From: Microbispora oryzae
GTDB lineage: Bacteria > Actinomycetota > Actinomycetes > Streptosporangiales > Streptosporangiaceae
Assembly (NCBI RefSeq): GCF_017896165.1
Contig: NZ_JAFCNB010000012.1
Location: forward strand, 150,763 to 214,762
DNA length: 64,000 nucleotides
Direction: 5' to 3'
This document shows, piece after piece, positions 16,407-24,731 of the stretch (position 1 is its first letter; each line of letters opens with the position of its first letter). A model generated the notes under the pieces. The model did not search any database. It worked only from the letters and a program-made list of their open reading frames with translations, and was not told the DNA's origin. Both the position numbers and the translations under genes were made by a program.

Positions 16407-17420
16407 GTGACATATAAGGCTGAGTACATCTGGATCGACGGCACTGAGCCGACCGCGAAGCTCCGGTCCAAGACCAAGGTCCTGGCCGACGGCGCCGAGC
16501 CGCCGATCTGGGGCTTCGACGGGTCCAGCACCAACCAGGCCACCGGTGACGCGTCGGACTGCGTGCTCAAGCCGGCCTTCATCTGCCCCGACCCCATCAG
16601 GGGCGGCGCCGACGTGCTGGTCCTGTGTGAGGTCCTCCTCACCGACATGACTCCGCACCCGACGAACACCCGGGCGATGCTCACCCCCCTGGCCGAGCAG
16701 TACGCCGAGCAGGACTCCTGGTTCGGCATCGAGCAGGAGTACACCCTCTTCAAGGACGGCCGCCCGTACGGCTTCCCGGTCGGCGGTTTCCCCGGGCCCC
16801 AGGGCCCGTACTACTGCGGCATCGGCGCCGACGAGGTGGTGGGCCGCGACATCGTCGAGAAGCACCTCGACGCCTGCATCGCGGCCGGCCTGAAGATCTC
16901 CGGCATCAACGCCGAGGTCATGCCGGGCCAGTGGGAGTTCCAGATCGGCCCCGCCGGGCCGGTCGAGGTGGCCGACCACCTCTGGATCGCCCGCTACCTC
17001 CTCTACCGGATCGCCGAGGACTTCGGCGTGGCCGCGACGCTCGACCCCAAGCCCGCCAAGGGTGACTGGAACGGCGCCGGCGCCCACACCAACTTCTCCA
17101 CCAAGGCCATGCGCGAGGGTTACGACCCCATCATCACGGCCTGTGAGGCGCTCTCCGAGCGTGCGATGGAGCACATCAAGGGCTACGGCTACGGCATCGA
17201 GCAGCGCCTGACCGGTCACCACGAGACCGCGCCGTGGAGCGAGTTCAGCTACGGCGTGTCCAACCGCGGCGCCTCCGTGCGCATCCCGTGGCAGGTCGCC
17301 CTGGAGAAGAAGGGCTACATCGAGGACCGCCGTCCCAACGCCAACATCGACCCGTACGTGGTCACCCGCCTGATCGTGGGCACCGTCTGCTCCGCACTGG
17401 AGAAGGCCGGCCAGGTCTGA
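16407..17420 (+). CDS. glnII: Glutamine synthetase type II (eukaryotic type)
   Basis: A 337-residue GSII that joins ammonia to glutamate using ATP. Recognisable segments are PIWGFDGSSTNQATG, DSWFGIEQEYTLF (metal-binding glutamates), PGPQGPYYCGIG, INAEVMPGQWEFQIGPAG, the histidine-bearing WNGAGAHTNFSTKAMR and the catalytic loop SYGVSNRGASVRIP. Length and motifs match GlnII of Streptomyces and rhizobia rather than the 470-residue GlnA. GTG 16407 lies 4 bases after GAGGGGA. The GlnR-like operator suggests nitrogen control, and a strong hairpin ends the transcript. Confidence 0.97.
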   Translation: MTYKAEYIWIDGTEPTAKLRSKTKVLADGAEPPIWGFDGSSTNQATGDASDCVLKPAFICPDPIRGGADVLVLCEVLLTDMTPHPTNTRAMLTPLAEQYAEQDSWFGIEQEYTLFKDGRPYGFPVGGFPGPQGPYYCGIGADEVVGRDIVEKHLDACIAAGLKISGINAEVMPGQWEFQIGPAGPVEVADHLWIARYLLYRIAEDFGVAATLDPKPAKGDWNGAGAHTNFSTKAMREGYDPIITACEALSERAMEHIKGYGYGIEQRLTGHHETAPWSEFSYGVSNRGASVRIPWQVALEKKGYIEDRRPNANIDPYVVTRLIVGTVCSALEKAGQV

Positions 17421-17486
17421 GACCGAGCCTGAGACCGAGGCCGGGAACAGGGCCTCGGCCCCGGAGCCGGATCGATCCGATCGCGC

Positions 17487-17512
17487 GGCCCCCGCCATCG
17501 ACGGCGGGGGCC
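17487..17512 (+). terminator. glnII terminator hairpin
   Basis: A perfect 10-bp stem, GGCCCCCGCC (17487-17496) with GGCGGGGGCC (17503-17512), and a 6-base loop, 67 bases after the glnII stop codon. Confidence 0.75.
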
Positions 17513-17557
17513 GTTCGCGTATCCGGGCACAGTATCCGCAGCAGGCCAAAACGAACT

Positions 17558-17572
17558 TGACAATCATTTTCA
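17558..17572. promoter_or_regulatory. Zur box overlapping a -35 element
   Basis: TGACAATCATTTTCA is a near-perfect match to the actinobacterial Zur palindrome (TGAaAATgATTtTCA type). It overlaps TTGACA at 17557-17562, a consensus -35. It lies 65 bp upstream of the first gene of a zinc ABC importer operon, so Zn-loaded Zur should repress these genes. Confidence 0.8.
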
Positions 17573-17636
17573 TTCTTGGGACGATCTGGAAGGATCGCGT
17601 TTCACATCACGTATGTCGACTTCCCGAGGATCTCCC

Positions 17637-18590
17637 GTGCTCTCCCCTCATGTCCGTTCCCTCGCGGCGGCCACGCTCGTCGTCCTCTTCGCCGGAGCCT
17701 GCGGCTCGGCCGGCTCCGGCCAATCCGGATCGGCGGCGTCCGGCGACCGGCTCAAGGTCGTGGCGACCACCACGCAAATCGCCGATTTCGTCCGCAACGT
17801 CGGCGGTGACGAGGTCGAGGTCCACCAGATCCTCAAGCCGAACGTCGATCCGCACGACTATGAGCCGTCCCCGCTCGACATCCAGTCGATCGCCGAGGCG
17901 GACGTCGTGGTGAAAAACGGCGTCGGCCTGGAGAAGTGGCTCGACCCGGTGATCGAGTCCGCCGGGTTCGAGGGCCCGATCGTCGACGCGAGCCGGGGCG
18001 TGCCGATCCGCGAGGGCAACGGCACGGAGGAGGAGGCGGAGGGCGATCCCCACATCTGGCACAACCCGCAGAACGTGAAGATCATGGCCGCGTCCATCGA
18101 GAAGGCGCTCGCCGCGAAGGACCCGGCCGACGCGGGCGCCTACCAGGCCAACCTCGCCGCGTACGACGCGAAGCTCGACTCCCTGGACGCGGACATCGCC
18201 CGGCGGATCGACTCCATCCCCCCTGACCGGCGCAAACTCGTCACCAACCACGACGCGTTCGGTTACTACATCGAGCGGTACAAACTGACGTTCGTCGGGT
18301 CGATCATCCCGAGCTTCGACACTTCGGCCGAGCTGTCCGCCAAGCAGATCTCCGACCTGGTGGCGAAGATCAAGGCGAGCGGCGTGTCCGCCGTCTTCTC
18401 GGAGTCGTCGCTGCCGCCCAAGACGGCCGAAGCCATCGGCCGCGAGGCCGGCGTCAAGGTCGTGGCGGGCGAGGACTCGTTGTACGGTGACACGCTCGGC
18501 CCGGAAGGGTCGGCCGGTGCCACCTACCTCCAGATGGAAGAGCACAATACGGACATGATTGTCAACGCTCTCACGGGCTCGCCGACATGA
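17637..18590 (+). CDS. znuA: Zinc ABC transporter substrate-binding lipoprotein
   Basis: A 317-residue cluster A-I (ZnuA/TroA) metal-binding lipoprotein. The signal peptide ends in lipobox LFAGAC, with the lipidated cysteine at residue 22. Metal-ligand histidines occur in NVDPHDYEP, GDPHIWHNP and VTNHDAFGYYIERY, with a late acidic ligand in AGEDSLYGDT. The loop before DPHIW is acidic (GTEEEAEGD) rather than histidine-rich. GTG 17637 follows GAGGA at a 6-base spacing and gives a normal signal peptide; ATG 17613 would add eight residues. It is first in a Zur-controlled operon and overlaps the ATPase gene by ATGA. Confidence 0.92.
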   Translation: MLSPHVRSLAAATLVVLFAGACGSAGSGQSGSAASGDRLKVVATTTQIADFVRNVGGDEVEVHQILKPNVDPHDYEPSPLDIQSIAEADVVVKNGVGLEKWLDPVIESAGFEGPIVDASRGVPIREGNGTEEEAEGDPHIWHNPQNVKIMAASIEKALAAKDPADAGAYQANLAAYDAKLDSLDADIARRIDSIPPDRRKLVTNHDAFGYYIERYKLTFVGSIIPSFDTSAELSAKQISDLVAKIKASGVSAVFSESSLPPKTAEAIGREAGVKVVAGEDSLYGDTLGPEGSAGATYLQMEEHNTDMIVNALTGSPT

Positions 18591-19480
18591 CAGGGCCCAC
18601 GGAGAACGGCGCCGCCGTCGCCGGCGCGGCCGTGGGTGCTGCTGCCGGTGCTGCTGTCGGCGCGGCCGACGGTCCTGCAGCGGGTACTGCCGCGGGTACT
18701 GTCGCCGACGTGGCGGGTCCCCCGGGCCGTACCGCCGCGCTGGTCCTCGACCGGGCGAGCGTCGCGTACGGCGACGTGCCCGTGCTGGAGGAACTGCACG
18801 GCACGGTCTACGAGGGTGAGGCGGTCGCCCTGATCGGGCCGAACGGCGCGGGCAAGTCCACCCTGATCAAGGCGCTTCTCGGCCTGGTCCCGGTCGTACG
18901 GGGCCGGATCGAGGTGCTCGGCACCTCCCCGGATCGGGCCAGGCGCGACGTGGCGTACGTGCCGCAGGCCGACACCCTCGACCCTGACTTCCCCATCTCG
19001 GTCGAGCAGGTCGTGATGATGGGCCGCTACCGGAAGATCGGCTGGCTGCGCCGCCCGTCCGCGGCCGACCGGGAGCACGCGGCCGCCGCGCTGGAGCAGG
19101 TGGGGCTCGCGGAGCGGGCCAGGCACCGGTTCGGCACGCTGTCGGGCGGTCAGCGGCAGCGGGTGCTGCTGGCCAGGGCCATCGCCGCCCAGCCCCGGCT
19201 GCTGCTGCTCGACGAGCCGTTCAACGGCGTGGACGCGGTCAGCCAGCACACGATCCTGGAGGCGATGGACGCGCTCAAGGGCCGGGGCACGTCCGTGGTC
19301 GTCAGCACGCACGACCTCGCCATCGCCCACCTCGCCTGCGACGAGGTGTGCCTGCTCAACCGGCACCAGTTCGGCTTCGGCCCGACCGACGCCACGCTCA
19401 CCCCCGAGCGGCTGCGCGCGACGTACGGCGGCCACGCGCTCGAACTGCGCGGCGACCGGGTGATCGTGACCCAGACATGA
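18587..19480 (+). CDS. znuC: Zinc ABC transporter ATP-binding protein
   Basis: A 297-residue ABC ATPase. It has Walker A GPNGAGKST, a Q-loop in YVPQADTLD, signature LSGGQRQRVLLARAI, Walker B LLLLDEPFNGVD and the H-loop STHDLA. The first 48 residues are an unusual Ala/Gly-rich extension (repeated GAAVGAA-type units) before the conserved start at AALVLDRASVAYGD. The signature is LSGGQ and the length otherwise matches manganese/zinc-type importers. It overlaps both neighbours by ATGA and energises the two permeases downstream. Confidence 0.93.
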   Translation: MTGPTENGAAVAGAAVGAAAGAAVGAADGPAAGTAAGTVADVAGPPGRTAALVLDRASVAYGDVPVLEELHGTVYEGEAVALIGPNGAGKSTLIKALLGLVPVVRGRIEVLGTSPDRARRDVAYVPQADTLDPDFPISVEQVVMMGRYRKIGWLRRPSAADREHAAAALEQVGLAERARHRFGTLSGGQRQRVLLARAIAAQPRLLLLDEPFNGVDAVSQHTILEAMDALKGRGTSVVVSTHDLAIAHLACDEVCLLNRHQFGFGPTDATLTPERLRATYGGHALELRGDRVIVTQT

Positions 19481-20361
19481 TCCTGTTCGAGCCGTTCCAC
19501 CTGCCGTTCATGGCCCGCGCCCTGGCCGAGCTGGTCATCCTCGGCGCGCTCGCCGGCACGGTCGGCGTGCTGGTCCTGCTGCGCCGCCTCGCGTTCGTCA
19601 GCGACGCGCTGACGCACACCGTGTTCCCGGGCGTCGTGATCGGCTACCTCATGGCCGGGGAGGGCGGCGTCTTCTGGGGCGCGCTCGCCGCCGGCGTCGT
19701 CACGGCCGTGCTGCTCACCCTCCTCACGCACCGTCGCAGGGTGAGCGAGGACGCCGCGCTGGCCATGCTGCTGACCACGCTGTTCGCGGTCGGGGTGGTG
19801 CTCGTGTCGCGGCAGACCGGCTACACCGCGGACCTGACCGCGTTCCTGTTCGGCCGGGTGCTCACGGTGACGCAGGAGCAGCTCGCGCAGACGGGCGTCG
19901 TGACGATCCTGATCGTGGTGCTGCTGGCGGTGCTGCGCCGGCCGCTGACGCTGCGCGCCTTCGACCCCGAGGGAGCCCGCGCGGCGGGGATCCGGGTGGG
20001 CCTGCTCGACCTGGTGTCGAACATCGCCGTGGCCCTCGTCGTCGTCGCGGCCGTGCGCGCCGTCGGGACGATCCTCGTGATCGCCCTGCTGATCGTTCCC
20101 GCCGCCGCGGCCCGCGTGCTGTCCGACCGGATCGCGGTCATCGTGCCGCTCGCCTGCGTCATGGGCGCGGCGGCCGGCTGGCTCGGCCTCGCCGCGAGCT
20201 ACGAGGCGTCCGTCGGCCACGGGCTGCGGCTCGCCTCAGGCGGCGCCGTCGTGCTGATCCTCGTGGCGATGTACGGCCTGGCTTGGGCGGCTGGAGTGGC
20301 GCGGCGGCGGGTCCGGCTGGACCGGGCCTCGGGCGCCGCGGGACTGGAGGCACTGCGGTGA
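19477..20361 (+). CDS. znuB: Zinc ABC transporter permease subunit (first)
   Basis: A 294-residue ABC-3 family permease with eight or nine membrane helices. Signature segments are LVLLRRLAFVSDALTHTVFPGVVIGYL, TLRAFDPEGARAAGIRVGLLD and LLIVPAAAARVLSDR. ATG 19477 overlaps the znuC stop. Two adjacent permeases of this family suggest a heterodimeric channel, as in mntCD/sitCD-type systems. The Zur box nevertheless points to zinc as the cargo. Confidence 0.9.
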   Translation: MILFEPFHLPFMARALAELVILGALAGTVGVLVLLRRLAFVSDALTHTVFPGVVIGYLMAGEGGVFWGALAAGVVTAVLLTLLTHRRRVSEDAALAMLLTTLFAVGVVLVSRQTGYTADLTAFLFGRVLTVTQEQLAQTGVVTILIVVLLAVLRRPLTLRAFDPEGARAAGIRVGLLDLVSNIAVALVVVAAVRAVGTILVIALLIVPAAAARVLSDRIAVIVPLACVMGAAAGWLGLAASYEASVGHGLRLASGGAVVLILVAMYGLAWAAGVARRRVRLDRASGAAGLEALR

Positions 20362-21203
20362 ACTGGTTCGACTCCACCGTCCACCGGGCCATGATCGAGG
20401 CCGCGACGGTGGGCGCGCTCGGGGGCGTGGTGGGCGTCCTCGTGGTGGCGCGGCGGCTGCCGTTCTTCACGATGGCCCTCACCCACGCGACCTTCCCCGG
20501 CATCGTCATCGCCGCCCTGCTGGGAGTCGATCTCTATCTCGGCGGCGGACTGTTCGGGCTGCTCGTCGTCCTCGCCGTCGTCGCGCTCAGCCGCGGCCGC
20601 GGGCAGGACTTCACCGCCGCGACCGGTATCGCCCTGTCCGGGGGCTTCGCGCTCGGCGTCGTGCTCGTGTCGGCCCAGGACGGCTTCTCCAAGGACCTCA
20701 CCGCGTACACGGTCGGCGACATCCTCGCGGTCAGTACGGGCGACCTGGCCGCCACCGGGGTGGTGGCCGTCGGGGTGGTGCTCGTACTGATCCTGCTGGG
20801 CAAGGAGCTCCTGCTGGCCGCCTTCGACCCCACCGGGGCGTCGGCGCTGGGGCTGCCGACCGCCGTCCTCGACTTCGTGCTGCTGGCGCTCATCGAGGTG
20901 ACCGTGGTCGCGGTCGTGCCCGCGCTCGGCGCCGTTCTCGCCGTGGCCCTGCTCGTGGGGCCCGCGGCGACGGCGCGGCTGCTCAGCGACCGGCTCGCCA
21001 TGCTCTTCCCGCTCGCCGCGGCCATCGGGGTCGGCTGCGGCGTGGCCGGGGTGTGGGTGTCGACCCTGTGGAACGTGGCGGCCGGGGCGTCCATCGCCCT
21101 GCTCGTGGGACTGGCGTTCGGCCTGGCCTTCCTCGGCTCGGCGGCGCGCACCCGAGCGGGCCGCGCCGCCGCGCGCAGGCTCGCGACCGCGACGGGATCG
21201 TGA
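20358..21203 (+). CDS. Zinc ABC transporter permease subunit (second)
   Basis: A 281-residue ABC-3 family permease, paralogous to the upstream gene. It carries VLVVARRLPFFTMALTHATFPGIVIA, LLLAAFDPTGASALGLPTAVLD and LLVGPAATARLLSDR. GTG 20358 overlaps the previous stop as GTGA, implying translational coupling and balanced subunit production. It completes the four-gene importer: lipoprotein, ATPase and two permeases. Confidence 0.9.
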   Translation: MNWFDSTVHRAMIEAATVGALGGVVGVLVVARRLPFFTMALTHATFPGIVIAALLGVDLYLGGGLFGLLVVLAVVALSRGRGQDFTAATGIALSGGFALGVVLVSAQDGFSKDLTAYTVGDILAVSTGDLAATGVVAVGVVLVLILLGKELLLAAFDPTGASALGLPTAVLDFVLLALIEVTVVAVVPALGAVLAVALLVGPAATARLLSDRLAMLFPLAAAIGVGCGVAGVWVSTLWNVAAGASIALLVGLAFGLAFLGSAARTRAGRAAARRLATATGS

Positions 21204-21228
21204 GCACCCCGCCCGCGCCGTCTCTCGG

Positions 21229-21504
21229 CTACAGGTGCAGGACGCTGCCGTGATCGTCGATGTGGTCGGCGCTCTCGTCGTCGAACCACACGCCGCCGGT
21301 GGCCAGGTAGCGGAAGCGGTGCGCGCCCGGCGGGAGGATCACCGACACGGTACGGGTGCCGTTCCGGCGCGGCCTGAGCTCGTGGTGGCCCGGCCGCCAT
21401 TCGTTGAAGTCGCCTACGACGCTGACGACGCCGTCGGGGTGTTCCGCCGGCAGGGTAAAGGTGATTCGAGTCTTTTGTCCGAAAAGTCGGTTGCGCTTGA
21501 GCAT
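21229..21504 (-). CDS. Isolated CBM48/AMPK glycogen-binding-like domain protein
   Basis: A 91-residue protein consisting of a single carbohydrate-binding immunoglobulin-like domain. It shows TRITFTLPAEHPDGVVSVVGDFNEWRPG and ILPPGAHRFRYLATGGVWFDDES. V-x-V-x-G-D-F-N-x-W and the R-F-x-Y-x-x-x-x-x-W-x-D pattern are hallmarks of the CBM48/AMPK-beta family. Free-standing copies like this are common in actinomycetes, with unknown partners; glycogen binding is an inference. GGGGAGG lies just upstream of ATG 21504. Confidence 0.8.
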   Translation of the reverse strand: MLKRNRLFGQKTRITFTLPAEHPDGVVSVVGDFNEWRPGHHELRPRRNGTRTVSVILPPGAHRFRYLATGGVWFDDESADHIDDHGSVLHL

Positions 21505-21665
21505 GGATCCTCCCCAGTGGCCGGGTTGGTCCATAGGGTGGCGTGTCCCGCACGCCCGGCGAAATACGACACGCTGCGCGTAACACAAGATTCACCGACT
21601 TTTGCCAGTTCCCGAGCCGGGCGCCGGTGAGGCCGCGTCAGACCGTCGGCGGCAGAACACCGGCC

Positions 21666-22733
21666 TCAGAAAACCGTGACGGGGTGGACGAGCACCGAGT
21701 TGTGGCAGTAGCCCAGCGCGTTCCAGGGGGTGGCGGCGGGCTGGGCGCGGCCCCGGTCGTCCGTGGCGCGGACCTCGATCGTGTGATCTCCCGGCTCGGG
21801 GCTCCACCGGAAGTGCCACCGCGCCCACAGCCCGGGGCCGCCCGGAGTGTCCAGCACGGCCGGCCGCCAGGGGCCGCCGTCCACGCGGTGGTCCACCGAT
21901 CGGACGCGGTCCTCCCCGGCGTACGCCGTACCTCGGACGATCCTCGGCCCGGCCGGCAGGCGGGCCGCCCAGGGCAGTTCGACCAGGCTGGCCACCGGCG
22001 TGCCGGTAATCGGCGCCGTCCCGGCCGCGGTGATCAGCACATAGTCCTCGGTGGTCCACGGCGCCCGCAGCGGCCGTTCGGAGACGACGATCCGGCCGAC
22101 CCACTTCACGCTCGCCGCGCCGAGCCACCCGGAGACCACCACACGGGCCGGGAAACCGTGGTCGGGCGGCAGGATCTCGCCGTTCATCCCGAGGGCCAGC
22201 AGGGTGTCGTCGGCGAGGGCCTTGGCGAGGGGGAGCGGGCGGCGTCCCCGCGCCGCGTCGAGCCCCTCCGGCATCACGTCACACGCCGCCGGCGTGATCC
22301 CCGCGGTGTCGAGCAGGTCGCGCAGGCGGACCCCGGTCCACTCGGCCGTGCCGATGGCGCCCCGGCCCCAGTAGACGCCCGTGAAGGGCCGGCCGAGCTC
22401 CTCCGCGAACAGGCGGCGCCGGTTGCCCGCGCACTCGATGGTCCGTACGACGGAGACGAGGGGGAAACACCGCCACAGCTCGTCGTAGGTGTAGGTCACC
22501 GGCCGCCGCACGCCGTCGCCCTCGATGCGCAGGGCCCAGGTCACCGCGTCGACACGCGGCGTCGAAGCGTGGTTGCGGACGAAGAAACGGTCGACGGGCG
22601 TGATGTCGCCGATCATCCGGTCGGGCCGGATGCCGTAGTCGAGACCGGTGCCCGGATCCTCCATGAGCTCGGCCGGGATGGGCTTGACGATCGCGGGAGG
22701 CGTTCTGACGGGGGCGCGTGAGTCGTCCGGCAT
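21666..22733 (-). CDS. Sulfite-oxidase-like molybdopterin-dependent oxidoreductase
   Basis: A 355-residue soluble protein with an oxidoreductase molybdopterin-binding domain and a C-terminal Mo-co dimerisation domain. The molybdenum-ligand cysteine lies in VVRTIECAGNRRRLF. YWGRGAIGTAEWTGVRLRDL and HGFPARVVVSGWLGAASVKW are family hallmarks. There is no heme domain and no Tat signal, so the electron acceptor is unknown. ATG 22733 is 6 bases after GGAGGG. An upstream in-frame ATG directly abuts the GGAGGG and is less likely. Confidence 0.87.
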   Translation of the reverse strand: MPDDSRAPVRTPPAIVKPIPAELMEDPGTGLDYGIRPDRMIGDITPVDRFFVRNHASTPRVDAVTWALRIEGDGVRRPVTYTYDELWRCFPLVSVVRTIECAGNRRRLFAEELGRPFTGVYWGRGAIGTAEWTGVRLRDLLDTAGITPAACDVMPEGLDAARGRRPLPLAKALADDTLLALGMNGEILPPDHGFPARVVVSGWLGAASVKWVGRIVVSERPLRAPWTTEDYVLITAAGTAPITGTPVASLVELPWAARLPAGPRIVRGTAYAGEDRVRSVDHRVDGGPWRPAVLDTPGGPGLWARWHFRWSPEPGDHTIEVRATDDRGRAQPAATPWNALGYCHNSVLVHPVTVF

Positions 22734-22860
22734 CGGCATCCCTCCAGCGGTGACGGCGCGGCGGCGCCTCACTTCCACGGTAGATGTGCAGCTCAGCCGG
22801 GCCGGTCGCCCGGTCCGGAATCGGTGGAGAGTTCCGGGTCGCGCTGGGTAGGGGCGCGGT

Positions 22861-23868
22861 ATGGCTGAGATCGGATACACCATGATGAGCGAGCAGACAC
22901 CCGCGAGGCAGCTGGTGGAGGACGCGGTCACGGCGGAGCGGATCGGCTTCGACTACGCCGTCATCTCCGATCACTACTTCCCCTGGCTCGAGGAGATGGG
23001 CCACTCGCCGTACGCCTGGTCGGTCCTCGGTGCGGTGGCGCAGGCGACCGAGCGGCTCCCGCTGATGACCTACGTCACCTGCCCGATCATGCGCTACCAC
23101 CCGGCCGTGGTGGCCCAGAAGGCCGCCACGATGGGGGTCCTCAGCGAGGGCCGCTTCACGCTCGGCGTCGGCGCGGGCGAGAACCTGAACGAGCACGTCG
23201 TCGGGCACGGATGGCCGCCGGTGAACACCCGGCACGAGATGTTCCGGGAAGCCATCGAGATCATCAAGGAGCTTTTCCGGGGCGGATACCAGGACTACCG
23301 CGGCACGCACTTCTCCATCGACTCCGCCCGGCTGTACGACCTCCCGGAGCGGCCCGTCCCGGTCGCGGTCGCGGCCTCCGGCGCCCAGTCGGCCGAGATC
23401 GCCGCGGAGCTGGGCGACGCCCTGGTGGCGACCGAGCCGGACGGCTCCGTGGTGGAGCGGTTCCACGGTTCCGGCGGGTCAGGCGGGTCCGGCGGGTCAG
23501 GCGGGTCTGGGTCCGGCGGTGGGGGCAGACCCGTGTACGGCCAGCTGCCCATCTGCTACGACCAGGATCGCGACGCGGCGGTCGAGCGGGCGCACCGGCT
23601 GTGGAGATGGTCGCTGCCCGGCTGGAAGGTGATGTCGGAGCTGCCCGGCCCGGTGGCGTTCGAGGCGAGCACCGAGACCGTCCGCCCGGAGGACGTCGCG
23701 GCGAAGGTGCCGTGCGGCTCCGACGCGGACGCCGTGGCCGAGGCGGTGGCGCGGTACACCGACGCGGGCTTCACCCATGTGGCGCTCGTGCAGATCGGAG
23801 CCGGGCACCAGCGCGAGTTCTTCGAGTGGTCGGAGAAGGAACTGCTGCCCGCCCTGCGCGGACTGTAG
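22861..23868 (+). CDS. F420-dependent LLM-class oxidoreductase (G6PDH-like)
   Basis: A 335-residue luciferase-like TIM-barrel protein. IGFDYAVISDHYFPWLEEMGHSPYAW, RYHPAVVAQKAATMGVLSEGRF and LGVGAGENLNEHVVG match the family that includes F420-dependent glucose-6-phosphate dehydrogenase. Cofactor F420 rather than FMN is inferred. Between residues 202 and 222 there is an inserted Gly/Ser linker (GSGGSGGSGG...GSGGGG) encoded by a tandem DNA repeat. Both flanks (VATEPDGSVVERF and RPVYGQLPICYD) are normal family sequence, so the insertion sits in a surface loop. Upstream GGGTAGGGG is a possible ribosome-binding site. Confidence 0.87.
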   Translation: MAEIGYTMMSEQTPARQLVEDAVTAERIGFDYAVISDHYFPWLEEMGHSPYAWSVLGAVAQATERLPLMTYVTCPIMRYHPAVVAQKAATMGVLSEGRFTLGVGAGENLNEHVVGHGWPPVNTRHEMFREAIEIIKELFRGGYQDYRGTHFSIDSARLYDLPERPVPVAVAASGAQSAEIAAELGDALVATEPDGSVVERFHGSGGSGGSGGSGGSGSGGGGRPVYGQLPICYDQDRDAAVERAHRLWRWSLPGWKVMSELPGPVAFEASTETVRPEDVAAKVPCGSDADAVAEAVARYTDAGFTHVALVQIGAGHQREFFEWSEKELLPALRGL

Positions 23869-23984
23869 GGCGCGGGCTGTAGGGCGCGCCTGTTGCGCTC
23901 GTACGAACCGTCGAAACACTGTCCGGCGGGAACGGCGTGGTGGGAAGATCCTTTTCTGTGCTGGTATGACCGGGAGAGGACCTC

Positions 23985-24692
23985 ATGACCGAACGTACGC
24001 ATTCCGTCAACGTCCCCGATGGGGAATTCGACCTGCACCTGTGGCTGCCGGAGCGCGGGTACGGCCCGGGGCTCGTGGTCATCCAGGAGATCTTCGGCGT
24101 GGGCGAGTACATCCGGACGGTCTCGCGCGATCTGGCGGCTCTCGGCTACGTCGTCGGGGCCCCTGACCTCTTCTGGAGATCGGGCCGCAACTGGACGGCC
24201 GGCCGGGGCGACGAGGGGCTGGCGCAGGGGCTGGAGAGGGGCGCGCGATTCGACGTCGAGCGGGGCGTGGCCGACTGTCTCGCCGCGCTGGAGGCGCTTG
24301 GCGCGCTGCCCGAGGTGCGCGGCGGGACCGGCGTGGTCGGCTTCTGCCTGGGCGGCTCGCTCGCGTACCTCATGGCGGCCCGCACGGACCTCGGCGCGGT
24401 CGTCTCCTTCTACGGCTCGGCCGTTCCCGAGACGCTCGATCTCGTGGAGCGCGTCCACAGCCCGATCCAGTTCCACTTCGGCGGGCAGGACTCGTTCATC
24501 ACGCGGGACAAGGTGGCCGCGGTGGAGGAGGCGGTCGCGGGGCGGCCCGGAATGGAAATTCACGTGCAGGAGACCGCCGGGCACGCGTTCCACAACTTCA
24601 CCTCGGCCCGGTTTCACGACCCCGAGGCCGCGCCGGTGGCCTGGGCGCTCACGACCGGCTTCCTGGCCAGGCACCTGCCCGCCGGAGACTGA
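23985..24692 (+). CDS. Dienelactone hydrolase family protein
   Basis: A 235-residue alpha/beta hydrolase of the dienelactone hydrolase family. The nucleophile cysteine is in VVGFCLGGSLAYL, the acid in FGGQDSFI and the histidine in TAGHAFHNF, giving a Cys-Asp-His triad. GLVVIQEIFGVGEYIRTVSRDLAALGYVVGAPDLF is the typical N-terminal region. Classical members open dienelactones in chlorocatechol breakdown. With no catechol genes nearby, the natural substrate is unknown. Confidence 0.9.
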   Translation: MTERTHSVNVPDGEFDLHLWLPERGYGPGLVVIQEIFGVGEYIRTVSRDLAALGYVVGAPDLFWRSGRNWTAGRGDEGLAQGLERGARFDVERGVADCLAALEALGALPEVRGGTGVVGFCLGGSLAYLMAARTDLGAVVSFYGSAVPETLDLVERVHSPIQFHFGGQDSFITRDKVAAVEEAVAGRPGMEIHVQETAGHAFHNFTSARFHDPEAAPVAWALTTGFLARHLPAGD

Positions 24693-24731
24693 GGCCGCCT
24701 CATGCCGCTCGGGCGCCCTGGCCTCAGGTGA

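Noticed and set aside
23463..23525. Engineered Gly-Ser linker or vector contamination
   Set aside because: Codons are uneven and degenerate, the flanks are native family sequence, and no vector sequence is present.
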